Below are positions 10,041-18,930 of a DNA stretch of 61,450 nucleotides, in pieces (position 1 is the stretch's first letter; every line of letters starts with the position of its first letter). The translations under genes were made by a program, and so were the position numbers. The notes below the pieces were generated by a model. That model worked only from the letters and a program-made list of their open reading frames with translations, was not told where the DNA came from and searched no databases. Origin of the DNA: Opitutales bacterium (GTDB taxonomy: Bacteria > Verrucomicrobiota > Verrucomicrobiia > Opitutales > Oceanipulchritudinaceae); contig JAFIGH010000018.1 of assembly GCA_020831525.1 (NCBI GenBank), forward strand, positions 1-61,450, written 5' to 3'.

Positions 10041-10485
10041 GGCAGTGGGTTTTCGGGTGAGATGGTCCGCTGCGTTGGCCCGGAAAAGTGACCAAGCATA
10101 TTCTAGTCGAATTGCGGACCGGGCGGATCCGATGGCGGCTTAAGCCCCTTCGGATGTTGCGGAGAAAATCAGCGGAAACCGCCGTAGCAGGGAGGTTTCC
10201 TTACCAGCCGGCAAATGAACTGATACCGTGCCACCGAATGCAGAAAACCGGAACGCACAAAGTCCGTCTGGGCGGAGAAACAACGCATCGCAACACACCA
10301 TTAAGGCAGTCAGCCGGGGTGTCAACCCACCTCGCCATTTCCCGGGGCCTCGACCAAGCCCCGCACCGATGATAACCAGCTCGATGCTACGAACGGCGAC
10401 TTCTCCCCCCGGTCCCTGTCAATGTCCTATGTCGCCGACTCCTTTCCGCATTGCCCCCGCGGGGTGTTACCGTTACGCAACTGGA
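10041..10485. promoter_or_regulatory. Divergent intergenic region, secreted protease-like gene / LacI gene
   Basis: 445 bp between two divergent genes, so it should hold both promoters. I see no convincing -35/-10 pair. The 9-mer TGATACCGT at 10221-10229 recurs at 11671-11679, just upstream of the metallophosphatase gene, which would fit a shared control element but is short enough to be chance. No gene is supported in this stretch. Confidence 0.35.
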
Positions 10486-11601
10486 ATGAAAGGGAAGATA
10501 AAGCTGTCGGATGTGGCCCGCTGCGCGGGGGTCGCCGTGGGCACGGCGTCGCGCGTTCTCAACAACCGCACCGACGTCAATCCCGAGGCGCGCGAACGGG
10601 TCCTCGCGGCGGTGGCGGAGCTGGGATACAGCCCCCTGCGCAAGCGCAGTTCCCGCCCCAACCACTCCGGCCCCGCGACCAGTACGGGAAACATCGGCGT
10701 GGTCGTGCTGGGGATGGACGCTTCGCTCGTCAACGTGCCCGTCATGGTGGCCGTGCTCAACGGCGTGGAGAGCGGCATCGCGGAGGAGAACCGCAACCTC
10801 CTCTTCGCCAACCTGCCGCGGGCGGAGCGCGTGCCCGGCTTTCTCAAGGACAATCTGGTGGAAGGGCTTATCGTTAAAACCTCACAATACGGCCGCCTGC
10901 CACCGGCTTCGGAAGATCCCCTCGTCGCAAACATCCTCCGCTTTCCCGTGGTCTGGGTGCTGGCGAGACCGGAGGGAGCGCCCGGCGACCTGTGCAGTTT
11001 CAACCACGAAACCGCCGCCCTCCTTGCCGCGCGCCACTTCCGCTCGCAGGGTCACCGCCTCGTCGCCTTCTGCAATCCGAAAAAGGGCAAGTCCTCGCAC
11101 GAGCACCTGAAGATGGAATTCGCCGGCGCCTGCCGCGGCATGGGGCTCCGCCACACCCTCCTCGAAGCCAAACCCGCGCGCGCCGGACAGTGGCCCGAGC
11201 CCGCTCTCTCCTCCGCCGAAGACCTTGCCCCTCTCGTCACCGCGTGGAAGAAACTGCCCGCCGCCCGCCGCCCCACCGCTCTCTTCGTCCCCGCCGACAA
11301 CATCGCCGCCCACCTCTACGCCGCCCTTGCCCAACAGGACATCGAACCGGGCCGTGACGTCGGCATCATCGGCTGCAACAACGAGCTGCCCGTCCTCCAA
11401 GGCCTCCGCCCGCGGCTTACCACCATCGATATCCACGCCGAGGCCATCGGGCGCAAAAGCGTCGAGCAACTCCTCTGGCGACTCTCGCGCAAAGCCGGCG
11501 CCAAGGACCAGACTCTCCTCTTCGAACCCGAACTCGTCGAGGGCGACTCCGTCCCCGCCCTCGGTCAACCCGCGGAAAAGAAGGTACCCGCCCGAGCCTA
11601 A
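10486..11601 (+). CDS. LacI-family transcriptional regulator
   Basis: 371 residues. ATG 10486 is chosen because the protein then starts directly with the LacI helix-turn-helix (KLSDVARCAGVAVGTASRVLNN, about residues 6-27); longer in-frame starts add a low-complexity leader. The rest is the periplasmic-binding-protein-like effector domain, with the IGVVVLGMD strand and a C-terminal VGIIGCNNELPVLQGLRPRLTTI segment typical of the family. It would bind an operator as a dimer and respond to a sugar or related ligand. It sits just before the metallophosphatase-sulfatase genes in the same direction and is the obvious candidate regulator of that region. The ligand is unknown. Confidence 0.9.
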   Translation: MKGKIKLSDVARCAGVAVGTASRVLNNRTDVNPEARERVLAAVAELGYSPLRKRSSRPNHSGPATSTGNIGVVVLGMDASLVNVPVMVAVLNGVESGIAEENRNLLFANLPRAERVPGFLKDNLVEGLIVKTSQYGRLPPASEDPLVANILRFPVVWVLARPEGAPGDLCSFNHETAALLAARHFRSQGHRLVAFCNPKKGKSSHEHLKMEFAGACRGMGLRHTLLEAKPARAGQWPEPALSSAEDLAPLVTAWKKLPAARRPTALFVPADNIAAHLYAALAQQDIEPGRDVGIIGCNNELPVLQGLRPRLTTIDIHAEAIGRKSVEQLLWRLSRKAGAKDQTLLFEPELVEGDSVPALGQPAEKKVPARA

Positions 11602-11656
11602 GGCCCCCGGGTGTGACGGAGCCTTCCCAAAAAAACGCGCGGATCCCCCTTGATTT

Positions 11657-11668
11657 AGTTCATGAACT
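11657..11668. promoter_or_regulatory. 12-bp perfect palindrome upstream of metallophosphatase gene
   Basis: AGTTCATGAACT is a perfect 12-bp inverted repeat, 20 bp before ATG 11689. Its position suits an operator overlapping the promoter of the phosphatase-sulfatase pair. It lacks the central CG usual in LacI operators, so the binding protein is not obvious. Confidence 0.4.
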
Positions 11669-11688
11669 TATGATACCGTCGATGAATT

Positions 11689-13380
11689 ATGGGCAATAAG
11701 ACGCGTATGGGCACCTTGGCGCGGCGGCGCGGGCGGCGGGAATTCTGCAGTATAGCGGCGCGTGTCTCGGGCATGGCGCTGGCGGCGCCGTGGCTGGTGT
11801 CGGCGGGCGCGGCGGCGGGGCGGCGCGCGGCCCCGGGGGGCGGGACGGCGCGGATGCTCCTCGTGCACACGAATGACGTCCACGACCACGTGCGTCCGGG
11901 CTTCGGCGGCATGGGCGGCCTGCCATATGTGGCGGGGCACATCGCGGCGGTGCGTGCGCAGCGGGAGGACGTGCTCCTCATCGACGCCGGCGACGTCGTG
12001 GAGAAAGGCGACCTCGCGGCCTACCTGACACGGGGAGAAATGACCTACCGCGCGATGGGCGAAATCGGCTACGACGCCATCGTGCCTGGCAACCACGACC
12101 ACAACCTTGCGCGGGACTACCCGCCGGAAGGCTGGGACCACGTGGACAAGCTGCATGAATTCAACAAACTCTCCGGCGACACCTACGTGGCGCTCAACCT
12201 TGTCGACCGCGACGGCGCGCGGCTCTTTCCGGGGTCGCGCGAGTTTGAGGTGAACGGCATCCGCGTGGGCGTCATCGGCATGGTCCTGCCGCGGCCCGGC
12301 GGAACGCTCGACTTCGAGGCCTCGGGGCGCGCCCTCGCACGCGAGGCGGCGCGGCTCCGGGGGCGCGTCCATCTTGTCGTGGTGACGTGTCACGTCGGCG
12401 TGGAGGATTCGTCGAAGTGGTCGCGCATGGCGCCGGAGGTCGACGTCTTTGTCAGCGGGCACTCACACGAGGTTCTGCACGAGCCGGTTGTGCTGGAAGA
12501 GACAGGCGCGGTCATCGTACAGGCGGGCTACAACGCGCTCTGGGTGGGCGAGCTGGAGTTGGAAGTCGACCTCGCCAACGGCGGCGTCGTCGACCACCGC
12601 GGCCGCCTCGTCTTCATGTGTCACGACACAGTGGAGCCGGACCGGGAGATGCTTGAATGGGTCCGCGAAAAGGAGGAACGCGTCTACCCCGGTGTCGGCG
12701 AAAAGGTCATGCGCCTTGAGCGGCCCGTCGGCTGGTTCGGCATCGCGCGGCTGGCGGCCGAGGCGCTGCGTGTGAAGGACGGCGCCGACATCGGGCTCTG
12801 CCATCCCACGCACGTCATCCGCAACGCCCTGCCCCCCGGACCGGTGGACGTCAACACGCTTTTCCGCACCTCCGCCGACCGCGGACACCCGCTCGTGCGT
12901 TCGGAGCTGACCGGAGCGGAAATCGAGGCCTACCTCAACGGACTCGCCGCTCTACCCTACGGCGCATGGGGGCAGACCCAATGGGCCGGCTTCCGCGTCG
13001 ATGAAAACGGCAACGGCGCCTACACCACCTCGCTCGACCCGGACCGCCGCTACCGCGTCATTCTCCCCGAGCGCGAATGGGAGAAGCGCTTCATGCGCCT
13101 CGTCGAAGAGCTGCGCGAGTCCGATCCCGGCCACCGCCTCGCATGCGGGGAATACACCGCGGAGTCTGTCGATTTTGCTTTCATCGACGCGCTCAAAACC
13201 TACGTGCGCGCCGTCACTGCGGAGGGTGCGGACGTCCATGAACGGCTCGAGGAACTGCGCGCACAGCAGGGTGCCGCCGACCCGATGGAAGAGCGGCTCG
13301 AACCGGAGTTCGAGCGCCGCGTCGAGGACAAGGATACCCTCGCCGGCATGGGCAGCCCCCGCCGTAGCCGCAGCCGTTAA
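11689..13380 (+). CDS. Tat-exported metallophosphatase / 5'-nucleotidase family protein
   Basis: 563 residues. The N-terminus carries a twin-arginine type signal (GRREFCSIAARVSG followed by a hydrophobic AALAAP-like run), so export as a folded metalloprotein is likely. The calcineurin-like phosphatase core shows HTNDVHDH (about 60-67), IDAGDVV, GNHDHN (about 134-139) and SGHSHE (about 256-261), the usual metal-ligand blocks. The C-terminal part (about 345-520), with the LRTSADRGHPL-like region and the RYRVILPE strand, matches the 5'-nucleotidase C-terminal domain. It probably dephosphorylates extracellular nucleotides, cyclic nucleotides or sugar phosphates; the substrate cannot be read from sequence. 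A sulfatase gene follows 29 bp downstream, so the two probably share an mRNA. Confidence 0.87.
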   Translation: MGNKTRMGTLARRRGRREFCSIAARVSGMALAAPWLVSAGAAAGRRAAPGGGTARMLLVHTNDVHDHVRPGFGGMGGLPYVAGHIAAVRAQREDVLLIDAGDVVEKGDLAAYLTRGEMTYRAMGEIGYDAIVPGNHDHNLARDYPPEGWDHVDKLHEFNKLSGDTYVALNLVDRDGARLFPGSREFEVNGIRVGVIGMVLPRPGGTLDFEASGRALAREAARLRGRVHLVVVTCHVGVEDSSKWSRMAPEVDVFVSGHSHEVLHEPVVLEETGAVIVQAGYNALWVGELELEVDLANGGVVDHRGRLVFMCHDTVEPDREMLEWVREKEERVYPGVGEKVMRLERPVGWFGIARLAAEALRVKDGADIGLCHPTHVIRNALPPGPVDVNTLFRTSADRGHPLVRSELTGAEIEAYLNGLAALPYGAWGQTQWAGFRVDENGNGAYTTSLDPDRRYRVILPEREWEKRFMRLVEELRESDPGHRLACGEYTAESVDFAFIDALKTYVRAVTAEGADVHERLEELRAQQGAADPMEERLEPEFERRVEDKDTLAGMGSPRRSRSR

Positions 13381-13409
13381 TCTCCGGCAACCTCCGCCCG
13401 GTCCGCCCC

Positions 13410-14855
13410 ATGCCCGCATCCGCCCGCCCCGACATCCTTCTCCTCATGAGCGACCAACACCGCGGCGACTGCCTCGGCTGCGCCGGTCACCCCGCCGTGC
13501 AGACGCCCCACCTCGATTGGCTTGCCGCCGAAGGCGTGCGCTTTCCGCGCGCCTACTCGGAGTGCCCGGTGTGCGTGCCCGCCCGCCGCACCCTCATGAC
13601 GGGCCGCTACCCGGCGGAGCACGGCGTCGTCATGAACCACATCCCGGAGACGCCCCTGCCCGGTCCGACCCTGCCCGAGCTGCTTACCCGCCACGGCTAC
13701 CACACGCACCTCTGCGGCAAACTGCACCTCACCCCGCCGCGCAAGCTCCACGGCTTCATGTCGGCGGACTGGGCGGACAACCCGAAGGCCGCCCCCAAGG
13801 CCATGGACGGGCGCGTTGTCGTCAACGACTACCAGCGATTCATCGCGGCGGAGGGACCCCGCGCGTCCGCCTTCTCCGACGCCCACGGTCTCAGCGCCAA
13901 CACCCCCGTGACGCGCGCGTGGCACGGCGAGGAGCGCCTCCACTTCACCAACTGGGTGACGGACCGCGCTGTCGACTTCCTCGACCGGCGCGACCCCACC
14001 GCCCCCTTCTTCCTCAAGGTCAGCTACCTGCACCCGCACCCGCCCTGCACGCCCCCGCAGTTCTACTACGACCGCTACATCGGCATGGACTTTCCGGAGA
14101 GGCCCGTGGGCGCATGGGCGCGCCTCTACGACGAGCCACCCCGCGACCACCCGCGCGATCCCAATCGGATCTCCCTCCGACCCGCCGCCCAGCGCCAGCT
14201 TGAAGCCGCCTACTACGGCAGCATCAACCACATCGACGACCAGATCAACCGCGTCCTCGCGGCCCTGCCCCGCCCCGGAGAGACCCTTATTCTCTACGTC
14301 TCCGACCACGGCGAGATGCTCGGCGACCACCAGTGGTTCCGCAAACACGTGCCGTGGGAAGGCGCCGTACGCATACCCTTCATCGTCCGTCCGCCCCGGT
14401 CATGGGGAATCCGCCCCGGCCAGATTTGCACTGCCCCCGTGCAACTCGCCGACGTCATGCCCACCGTGCTTGCCGCCGCCGGTATCGAGATTCCCGATAC
14501 TGTCGACGGCGCCGACCTGCGCCCCACCATGGAGGGCGGCGCACCGCCCCGCGACTCCGTGCACGGCGAATGCGCGCAGGTGCCCACCCTCGGCAGCGGC
14601 ATGCACTACCTCACCGACGGACGCCGCAAATACATCTGGTTTCCCGGCACCGGCACGGAACAATTCTTCAACATAGAACACGACCCCGGCGAGTGCCACA
14701 ACCTCGCCGGTGAAGCGGACGCCGCCGATGAAGTCGCCCGCTGGCGCGCCCGCCTCGTCGACCGGCTCACCGGCCGCCCCGAGGGCTTTGTCGCCGGGGG
14801 CCGATTGGCCCGTCTCGACGGCCCCACTGCCTTTCGCCTCTCCGATTCAGCGTAA
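13410..14855 (+). CDS. S1-family sulfatase (formylglycine type)
   Basis: 481 residues beginning PDILLLMSDQHRGDCLGCAG, the classic sulfatase N-terminus with the metal-binding Asp and Gln/His. The signature C-x-P-x-R is present as CVPAR (Cys55, to be converted to formylglycine), followed by RTLMTGRYP. Further blocks are LCGKLHL, SYLHPHPP and YVSDHGEMLGDHQWF, as in choline-sulfatase/polysaccharide-sulfatase relatives. No signal peptide is apparent, so it may be cytoplasmic, acting on imported sulfated oligosaccharides or small sulfate esters. It follows the phosphatase closely and is one of three sulfatases within 11 kb. Confidence 0.92.
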   Translation: MPASARPDILLLMSDQHRGDCLGCAGHPAVQTPHLDWLAAEGVRFPRAYSECPVCVPARRTLMTGRYPAEHGVVMNHIPETPLPGPTLPELLTRHGYHTHLCGKLHLTPPRKLHGFMSADWADNPKAAPKAMDGRVVVNDYQRFIAAEGPRASAFSDAHGLSANTPVTRAWHGEERLHFTNWVTDRAVDFLDRRDPTAPFFLKVSYLHPHPPCTPPQFYYDRYIGMDFPERPVGAWARLYDEPPRDHPRDPNRISLRPAAQRQLEAAYYGSINHIDDQINRVLAALPRPGETLILYVSDHGEMLGDHQWFRKHVPWEGAVRIPFIVRPPRSWGIRPGQICTAPVQLADVMPTVLAAAGIEIPDTVDGADLRPTMEGGAPPRDSVHGECAQVPTLGSGMHYLTDGRRKYIWFPGTGTEQFFNIEHDPGECHNLAGEADAADEVARWRARLVDRLTGRPEGFVAGGRLARLDGPTAFRLSDSA

Positions 14856-14913
14856 GGCCTCCGTAATGAATACTTCTCTCAAACTCACAGTGGCACGTCT
14901 TCGCAGAGCTGGA

Positions 14914-15054
14914 CTACGGAGCCACAATCTTCTCCCTCAGCTCATCCGGTGCCAATCCGCTGAAATGTCTGACATTGAACGTGTAGATCCGGTCCGGCGA
15001 AGCTTCTTGCGCACAGGCGAGAACCAGTACGGAAGTATCGCAAAAAACTTTCAC
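14914..15054 (-). pseudogene. Truncated VapC/PIN toxin, internal deletion
   Basis: This 46-codon frame starts with GTG at 15054, overlapping the AbrB stop as GTGA. It reads (M)KVFCDTSVLVLA at the N-terminus, a perfect PIN-domain start with the first acidic residue at position 6. It then jumps directly to DRIYTFNVRHFSGLAPDEL, the typical C-terminal end of a PIN domain. The middle of the roughly 130-residue family, which carries the other catalytic acidic residues, is missing. The simplest reading is an in-frame internal deletion of about 80 codons that inactivated the toxin and left the antitoxin intact. Confidence 0.75.
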
Positions 15055-15320
15055 TCGTTCGACAGAGCCCAATTCTCTCTGTCCCGCGCCGACCGCGACG
15101 TCTCCACCGCTTCTTCCACTCCGGCCAGCGGTAAACCTTCATGCACGAGCAGCCCGTTCTCCTCGAGCAGCGGAGACTCCTCCCGCACCGCTTTCAGGAG
15201 AATTTGGTCCTCCGCCACGTGCAGTTCCAAAAAGGATCCCTGCTTCAAGCCAAAGTGGCGGCGCAATGCTTTCGGAAGAACCACCCGTCCCATACGGTCC
15301 ATTTTCAGAAATCTTCTCAT
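15051..15320 (-). CDS. AbrB/MazE-type antitoxin of a VapBC-like pair
   Basis: 89 residues from ATG 15320. The N-terminal half MRRFLKMDRMGRVVLPKALR is a standard swapped-hairpin AbrB DNA-binding domain (G-R-V-V-L-P-K core), followed by HFGLKQGSFLEL. The acidic C-terminal half would bind and neutralise the PIN toxin. The stop overlaps the toxin remnant's start by 4 bp, the usual antitoxin-first order. With the partner deleted, the gene may persist as an orphan autoregulator. Two direct repeats lie just upstream of its start. Confidence 0.85.
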   Translation of the reverse strand: MRRFLKMDRMGRVVLPKALRRHFGLKQGSFLELHVAEDQILLKAVREESPLLEENGLLVHEGLPLAGVEEAVETSRSARDRENWALSNE

Positions 15321-15326
15321 GCAACG

Positions 15327-15355
15327 AAAACTGTCAGAAAAAACCAAAACTGTCA
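15327..15355 (-). promoter_or_regulatory. Tandem 10-bp repeats, probable AbrB autoregulatory sites
   Basis: AAAACTGTCA occurs at 15327-15336 and 15346-15355 (plus-strand reading), a 19-bp period, directly upstream of the antitoxin start at 15320. Read on the minus strand, TTGACA elements are embedded, so the repeats probably overlap the promoter. Autorepression by the antitoxin is the usual arrangement in such pairs. Confidence 0.5.
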
Positions 15356-15392
15356 AATCCGTCCGGAATCCAATGTCCTTCCGCTCCGTCCT

Positions 15393-17348
15393 ATGAACCG
15401 CCACACAAAACAAACCTTCACCCGCGCCGCCGCCGCTCTAACGCTCGCCGCCCTGTACGCCCTCACCGGCTGCGTGCGCGGCGAGGCGCCGGAAGGCACT
15501 TTCGACGAAGCCGAGGTCCTCGCCATGGACCGCGCCCCTGCCTGCTGCGCCGACCTCCCGCCGACCTCGCGCCCGGAGACTCTTGATCCGGCCATCCTGC
15601 GCGACCGCCGCTTCGGCGAAGCTCCGTCCCTCGCCGCGAAAGTGCGCGAGGGGCGCCTGCCGCCTGTCGCCGAGCGCCTCCCGGAGAACCCGCTTGTCGT
15701 CACACCCGTCCATGAGACCGGCACCTACGGCGGCACCCTCCGCCGCTCCAACTCCGCCGATGTCGGCCGCGAAAACGTCCTCGAACGCACGCTCGGCGAA
15801 AACCTCCTCGCATGGGAGCGCCCCATACCAAACTCCATCGAGCCCAACCTCGCCGAAGATTACGAATTCTTCGAAGACGGCCGCGTCGTCGTCTTCCGCC
15901 TGCGCCGCGGCATCCGCTGGTCCGACGGCCACCCCTTTACCGTCGACGACATCCTCTTCTGGTACGAGGACATGATGCTCAACGACGACGCCCGCGTGGA
16001 CCCCTTTTTCAATCCCGATTGGACGGTCGAAGGCGAGCCGCTGCGCATGGAGAAAATCGACGCCCACACCCTGCGTATTTCTTCGCACAAGCCCCTCGGT
16101 CGTATCCGCGAGATCCTTACCGACGACCTCATCGCCTTCCCGAAGCACGTCCTCAGTCCCCTCCATCCGCGCTACAATCCCGACGCCACTTACGCCGATT
16201 TCCGCCGCGCGACCACCGCCTCACAGCTCGTCTACGAGCCCGGCATCCCCCGCCTCTCCGCCTGGGTGCCTGCCGAGTGGCGCAAAGGCCAGCGCGTCGT
16301 CTACGAACGCAACCCCTACTACTGGAAAATCGATACCGAGGGCAACCAGCTCCCCTACGCGGACCGCCTCGTCTTCGAGATCATTCCCAACTCCGAGATC
16401 ATCCTCTTCAAATTCATCAACGGCGAACTCGACCTCATCGCGCGCATCGCCCAAGGCCAGGCCTACCCCACCCTGAAAGCCTACGAGGGGCAGGGGCGCT
16501 TCTGCGTTTACTACGCTCCGCCCCGCCCGCAGGACACGCTCAACTTCAACTGGGACGCCCCCGACCCGCGCCAGCGCGAGGCTTTCCGCAACCGCGACGT
16601 GCGCATCGCCCTCTCCCACGCCATCAACCGCGTGGAGATCAGCGCCATCGCCATGCACGGGCTCATGCTCCCCACCGGCTACGCCCTCGGCCCCACCAGC
16701 CCCTACCACAATCCCGACCGATTCTACCGCTACGCCGAATACGATCCCGCCCTCGCGCGCCGTCTCCTCGACAAAGCCGGCTACACCGACCGCAACGGCG
16801 ACGGCTGGCGCCAGTACCCCGACGGCGGACGCTTCGAGATCACGATCGACGTCGAGTCCGACAAACGCTCCACCACCATCCCGGAGCTTGTGCGGGAGCA
16901 CTGGGAAGCCGTCGGCGTGCGCACCCACCTCAACATCGCCCACTCCTCCATCGTCTTCCAGCGCCGCCTCAATGGGCGCTTCGAAGTCCTCGACCGCGGG
17001 TTCCCCCACGACATCGAGGTCCAGGCCGAACACCTCGGCATCATGGGCGCGAACTTCCCCTTCTGGCACCCCCGCGCCGACCGCGAGGGTCCCGGGTGGC
17101 TGCACGAGGCCACCGACCACCTCCGCGCCGCCTTCGCCACCATCGACTCAGCAGAACGCCGCGCACACTTCGAACGCGTGCGCGACCTCCACAACGAGCA
17201 CATCCCCATCATCGGCATCGGCGCCGTGCGCGAGACATGGGCCGCCTCCACCCGCCTCGGCAACGTCCCCTGCGAGGCCTTCCTCGACGGCATCTACCGC
17301 GGCTGGGAACGCCCCATGCTTCACGAGCAGATCTTTATCCGCGAGTAA
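15393..17348 (+). CDS. ABC transporter substrate-binding lipoprotein, family 5 (peptide/oligosaccharide type)
   Basis: 651 residues from ATG 15393. A lipoprotein signal ends in the lipobox LTGC (Cys27), so the mature protein is lipid-anchored. The body is a family-5 (SBP_bac_5) solute-binding protein: YGGTLRRS, ENLLAWE, LAEDYEFFEDGRVVVFRLRRG-like and RWSDGHPFTVDDILFWYEDM segments are in the expected order, with the late NRDVRIALSHAINRVEI motif. Such proteins feed oligopeptides or oligosaccharides to a two-permease, two-ATPase importer, but no such permease or ATPase gene is adjacent, so it is an orphan here. Its 3' end overlaps the convergent sulfatase gene by 14 bp. Confidence 0.9.
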   Translation: MNRHTKQTFTRAAAALTLAALYALTGCVRGEAPEGTFDEAEVLAMDRAPACCADLPPTSRPETLDPAILRDRRFGEAPSLAAKVREGRLPPVAERLPENPLVVTPVHETGTYGGTLRRSNSADVGRENVLERTLGENLLAWERPIPNSIEPNLAEDYEFFEDGRVVVFRLRRGIRWSDGHPFTVDDILFWYEDMMLNDDARVDPFFNPDWTVEGEPLRMEKIDAHTLRISSHKPLGRIREILTDDLIAFPKHVLSPLHPRYNPDATYADFRRATTASQLVYEPGIPRLSAWVPAEWRKGQRVVYERNPYYWKIDTEGNQLPYADRLVFEIIPNSEIILFKFINGELDLIARIAQGQAYPTLKAYEGQGRFCVYYAPPRPQDTLNFNWDAPDPRQREAFRNRDVRIALSHAINRVEISAIAMHGLMLPTGYALGPTSPYHNPDRFYRYAEYDPALARRLLDKAGYTDRNGDGWRQYPDGGRFEITIDVESDKRSTTIPELVREHWEAVGVRTHLNIAHSSIVFQRRLNGRFEVLDRGFPHDIEVQAEHLGIMGANFPFWHPRADREGPGWLHEATDHLRAAFATIDSAERRAHFERVRDLHNEHIPIIGIGAVRETWAASTRLGNVPCEAFLDGIYRGWERPMLHEQIFIRE

Positions 17349-18846
17349 GATCAGCTAGCCCGAGGCGCTGACGCTGTTCGGGCGGAGCGTCGAGTTCGGC
17401 AAAATGGCGGAGGATGGCTTCGCAAAAGTAGCGCTCGCGCTCCGGGTCTTCGATAGGGCGCTTCTGCAAGGGGTCGTTGACGACGTCGTAGAGGCGGGTG
17501 GCTTTGCGATCCGGATGGTTGGCGGAGGTCTTCCATTCGCCGCCCGGAAGGCGCAGGGGTGCGATGCCTTTGGTGAAGGTGAAGGGGGCCGCGAGGGATG
17601 CCCCCTCAAACTCGCCCGGCCGGAAAGCATGCCGCATGCGCGCGGGCATGAGGGTGTATTCGCTGAGGGGCTGGTTTTCCGCCGTGGCGGGGCCGCGCAT
17701 GTAAACATGGCGGCCATCGGTAATGTTCACCTGAAACCCGAACTGCCCGAAGAGCACCGTTTCGTGAACTGGCGTGTCGTCTTCGACCACGGGTTGCAGG
17801 CTCTTGCCGGTCATGTCCGGCGTCGCCGCGAGGCCGAAGAACTCAAGGAGTGTGGGGGCGAGGTCGACCGACGGTTGCACGAGGGCGGTCCGCCGCTGCC
17901 CGCCGACAGGGTGGCGCGGATCCCACATTAAAAAGGGCGTGTGGGCGATTTCCTCATAAAACGGGAGCCAGCATTTCGCCCAGCAGTCATGCTCCCCGAG
18001 GCTGAAACCGTGGTCCGTCCACACGACAAGGAGAGTGTCCTTCCACAGATCGTGTTTATCCATGGCGTCCAGAATGCGCCCGAGCTGGGCATCGCAGAGC
18101 GTGAGCAGGGCCGCGTAATGGTGCCGCATGAAGGCAATCTCCTCCTCCGATTCTTTGGCAAATTCGTAAGCCGGCCAGTCCCAGAGCAAGTGGCGGCTCT
18201 TTTCGTAGAAATCGGCGTAGACCGCACGGTGTTCCTCCAGGGTGAAAAAGGGCTCGTGCGGATCGAAGGTCTCGATTTGCAGAAGCCAGTCGTCCACGCG
18301 GGCGTGGCGCTCGATGAAATCGACCCCGGCGGTGAAGGTTTGCGCGATGGGCATGTCGGCCTCCCGGCGGATGCGCGTGCGGTTGATGCGATCCTGGGTG
18401 TGCCAGGGGTCCTTCGCGGCGTTGCGTCCGCGCGCGTTTTCCGCTGGATCCGGCGGCGGCCGCATGGCGTAATACGGATCGCCTTCCTGCCCCCGCACCA
18501 TTTCATGGGTGCTGTATTTGGAGAGGTAATTCCCGCCCGCGCCCTCTTCCCAATAGTGCTGGTGGTCGGTCACAATGTGGGTGTGGATGCCCGCGTTTTT
18601 CAGCATTTCCATGCAGGAATCATCCCAGGGCTCCAAGGGTCCCCACGAACGGTGGAGGAAATTCTGCCGCCCCGTGTGCAGATCCCGCCGCGCGGGCATG
18701 CACGGCATCGAGCCCACATAACTCTTTTCAAAGGTCAGCCCCCGCCCGGCCAAACGCTGGAAATTGGGCGTCACCGTCCAATCGCAGCCGTAAGTCTGCA
18801 AGAGGTGCCGGTTGAGGGAGTCGAACATCACAACAATGGCTTTCAT
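17335..18846 (-). CDS. S1-family sulfatase
   Basis: 503 residues from ATG 18846; an in-frame TTG 15 bp further upstream is a weaker start. Key blocks: KAIVVMFDSLNRHLLQTYG at the N-terminus; SMPCMPARRDLHTGR with the formylglycine motif C-x-P-x-R (Cys49); ETFDPHEPF; and VVWTDHGFSLGEHDCWAK. It has no signal peptide, like the other two sulfatases here. The minus-strand gene converges on the binding-protein gene with a 14-bp overlap. The substrate is probably a sulfate ester on a sugar; it cannot be narrowed from sequence alone. Confidence 0.92.
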   Translation of the reverse strand: MKAIVVMFDSLNRHLLQTYGCDWTVTPNFQRLAGRGLTFEKSYVGSMPCMPARRDLHTGRQNFLHRSWGPLEPWDDSCMEMLKNAGIHTHIVTDHQHYWEEGAGGNYLSKYSTHEMVRGQEGDPYYAMRPPPDPAENARGRNAAKDPWHTQDRINRTRIRREADMPIAQTFTAGVDFIERHARVDDWLLQIETFDPHEPFFTLEEHRAVYADFYEKSRHLLWDWPAYEFAKESEEEIAFMRHHYAALLTLCDAQLGRILDAMDKHDLWKDTLLVVWTDHGFSLGEHDCWAKCWLPFYEEIAHTPFLMWDPRHPVGGQRRTALVQPSVDLAPTLLEFFGLAATPDMTGKSLQPVVEDDTPVHETVLFGQFGFQVNITDGRHVYMRGPATAENQPLSEYTLMPARMRHAFRPGEFEGASLAAPFTFTKGIAPLRLPGGEWKTSANHPDRKATRLYDVVNDPLQKRPIEDPERERYFCEAILRHFAELDAPPEQRQRLGLADLTRG

Positions 18847-18930
18847 CAATTGCCGTTTCAATCAGACCCGAGCCGCCGGTTCCAGCAGAGAATGGTGAGA
18901 AGGCATTTTTGCATCCGCCAAATCCGGTGA

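Noticed and set aside
15812-17371. 519-codon frame overlapping the binding lipoprotein
   Set aside because: Arg/Pro/His-rich out-of-frame shadow of the family-5 binding protein.
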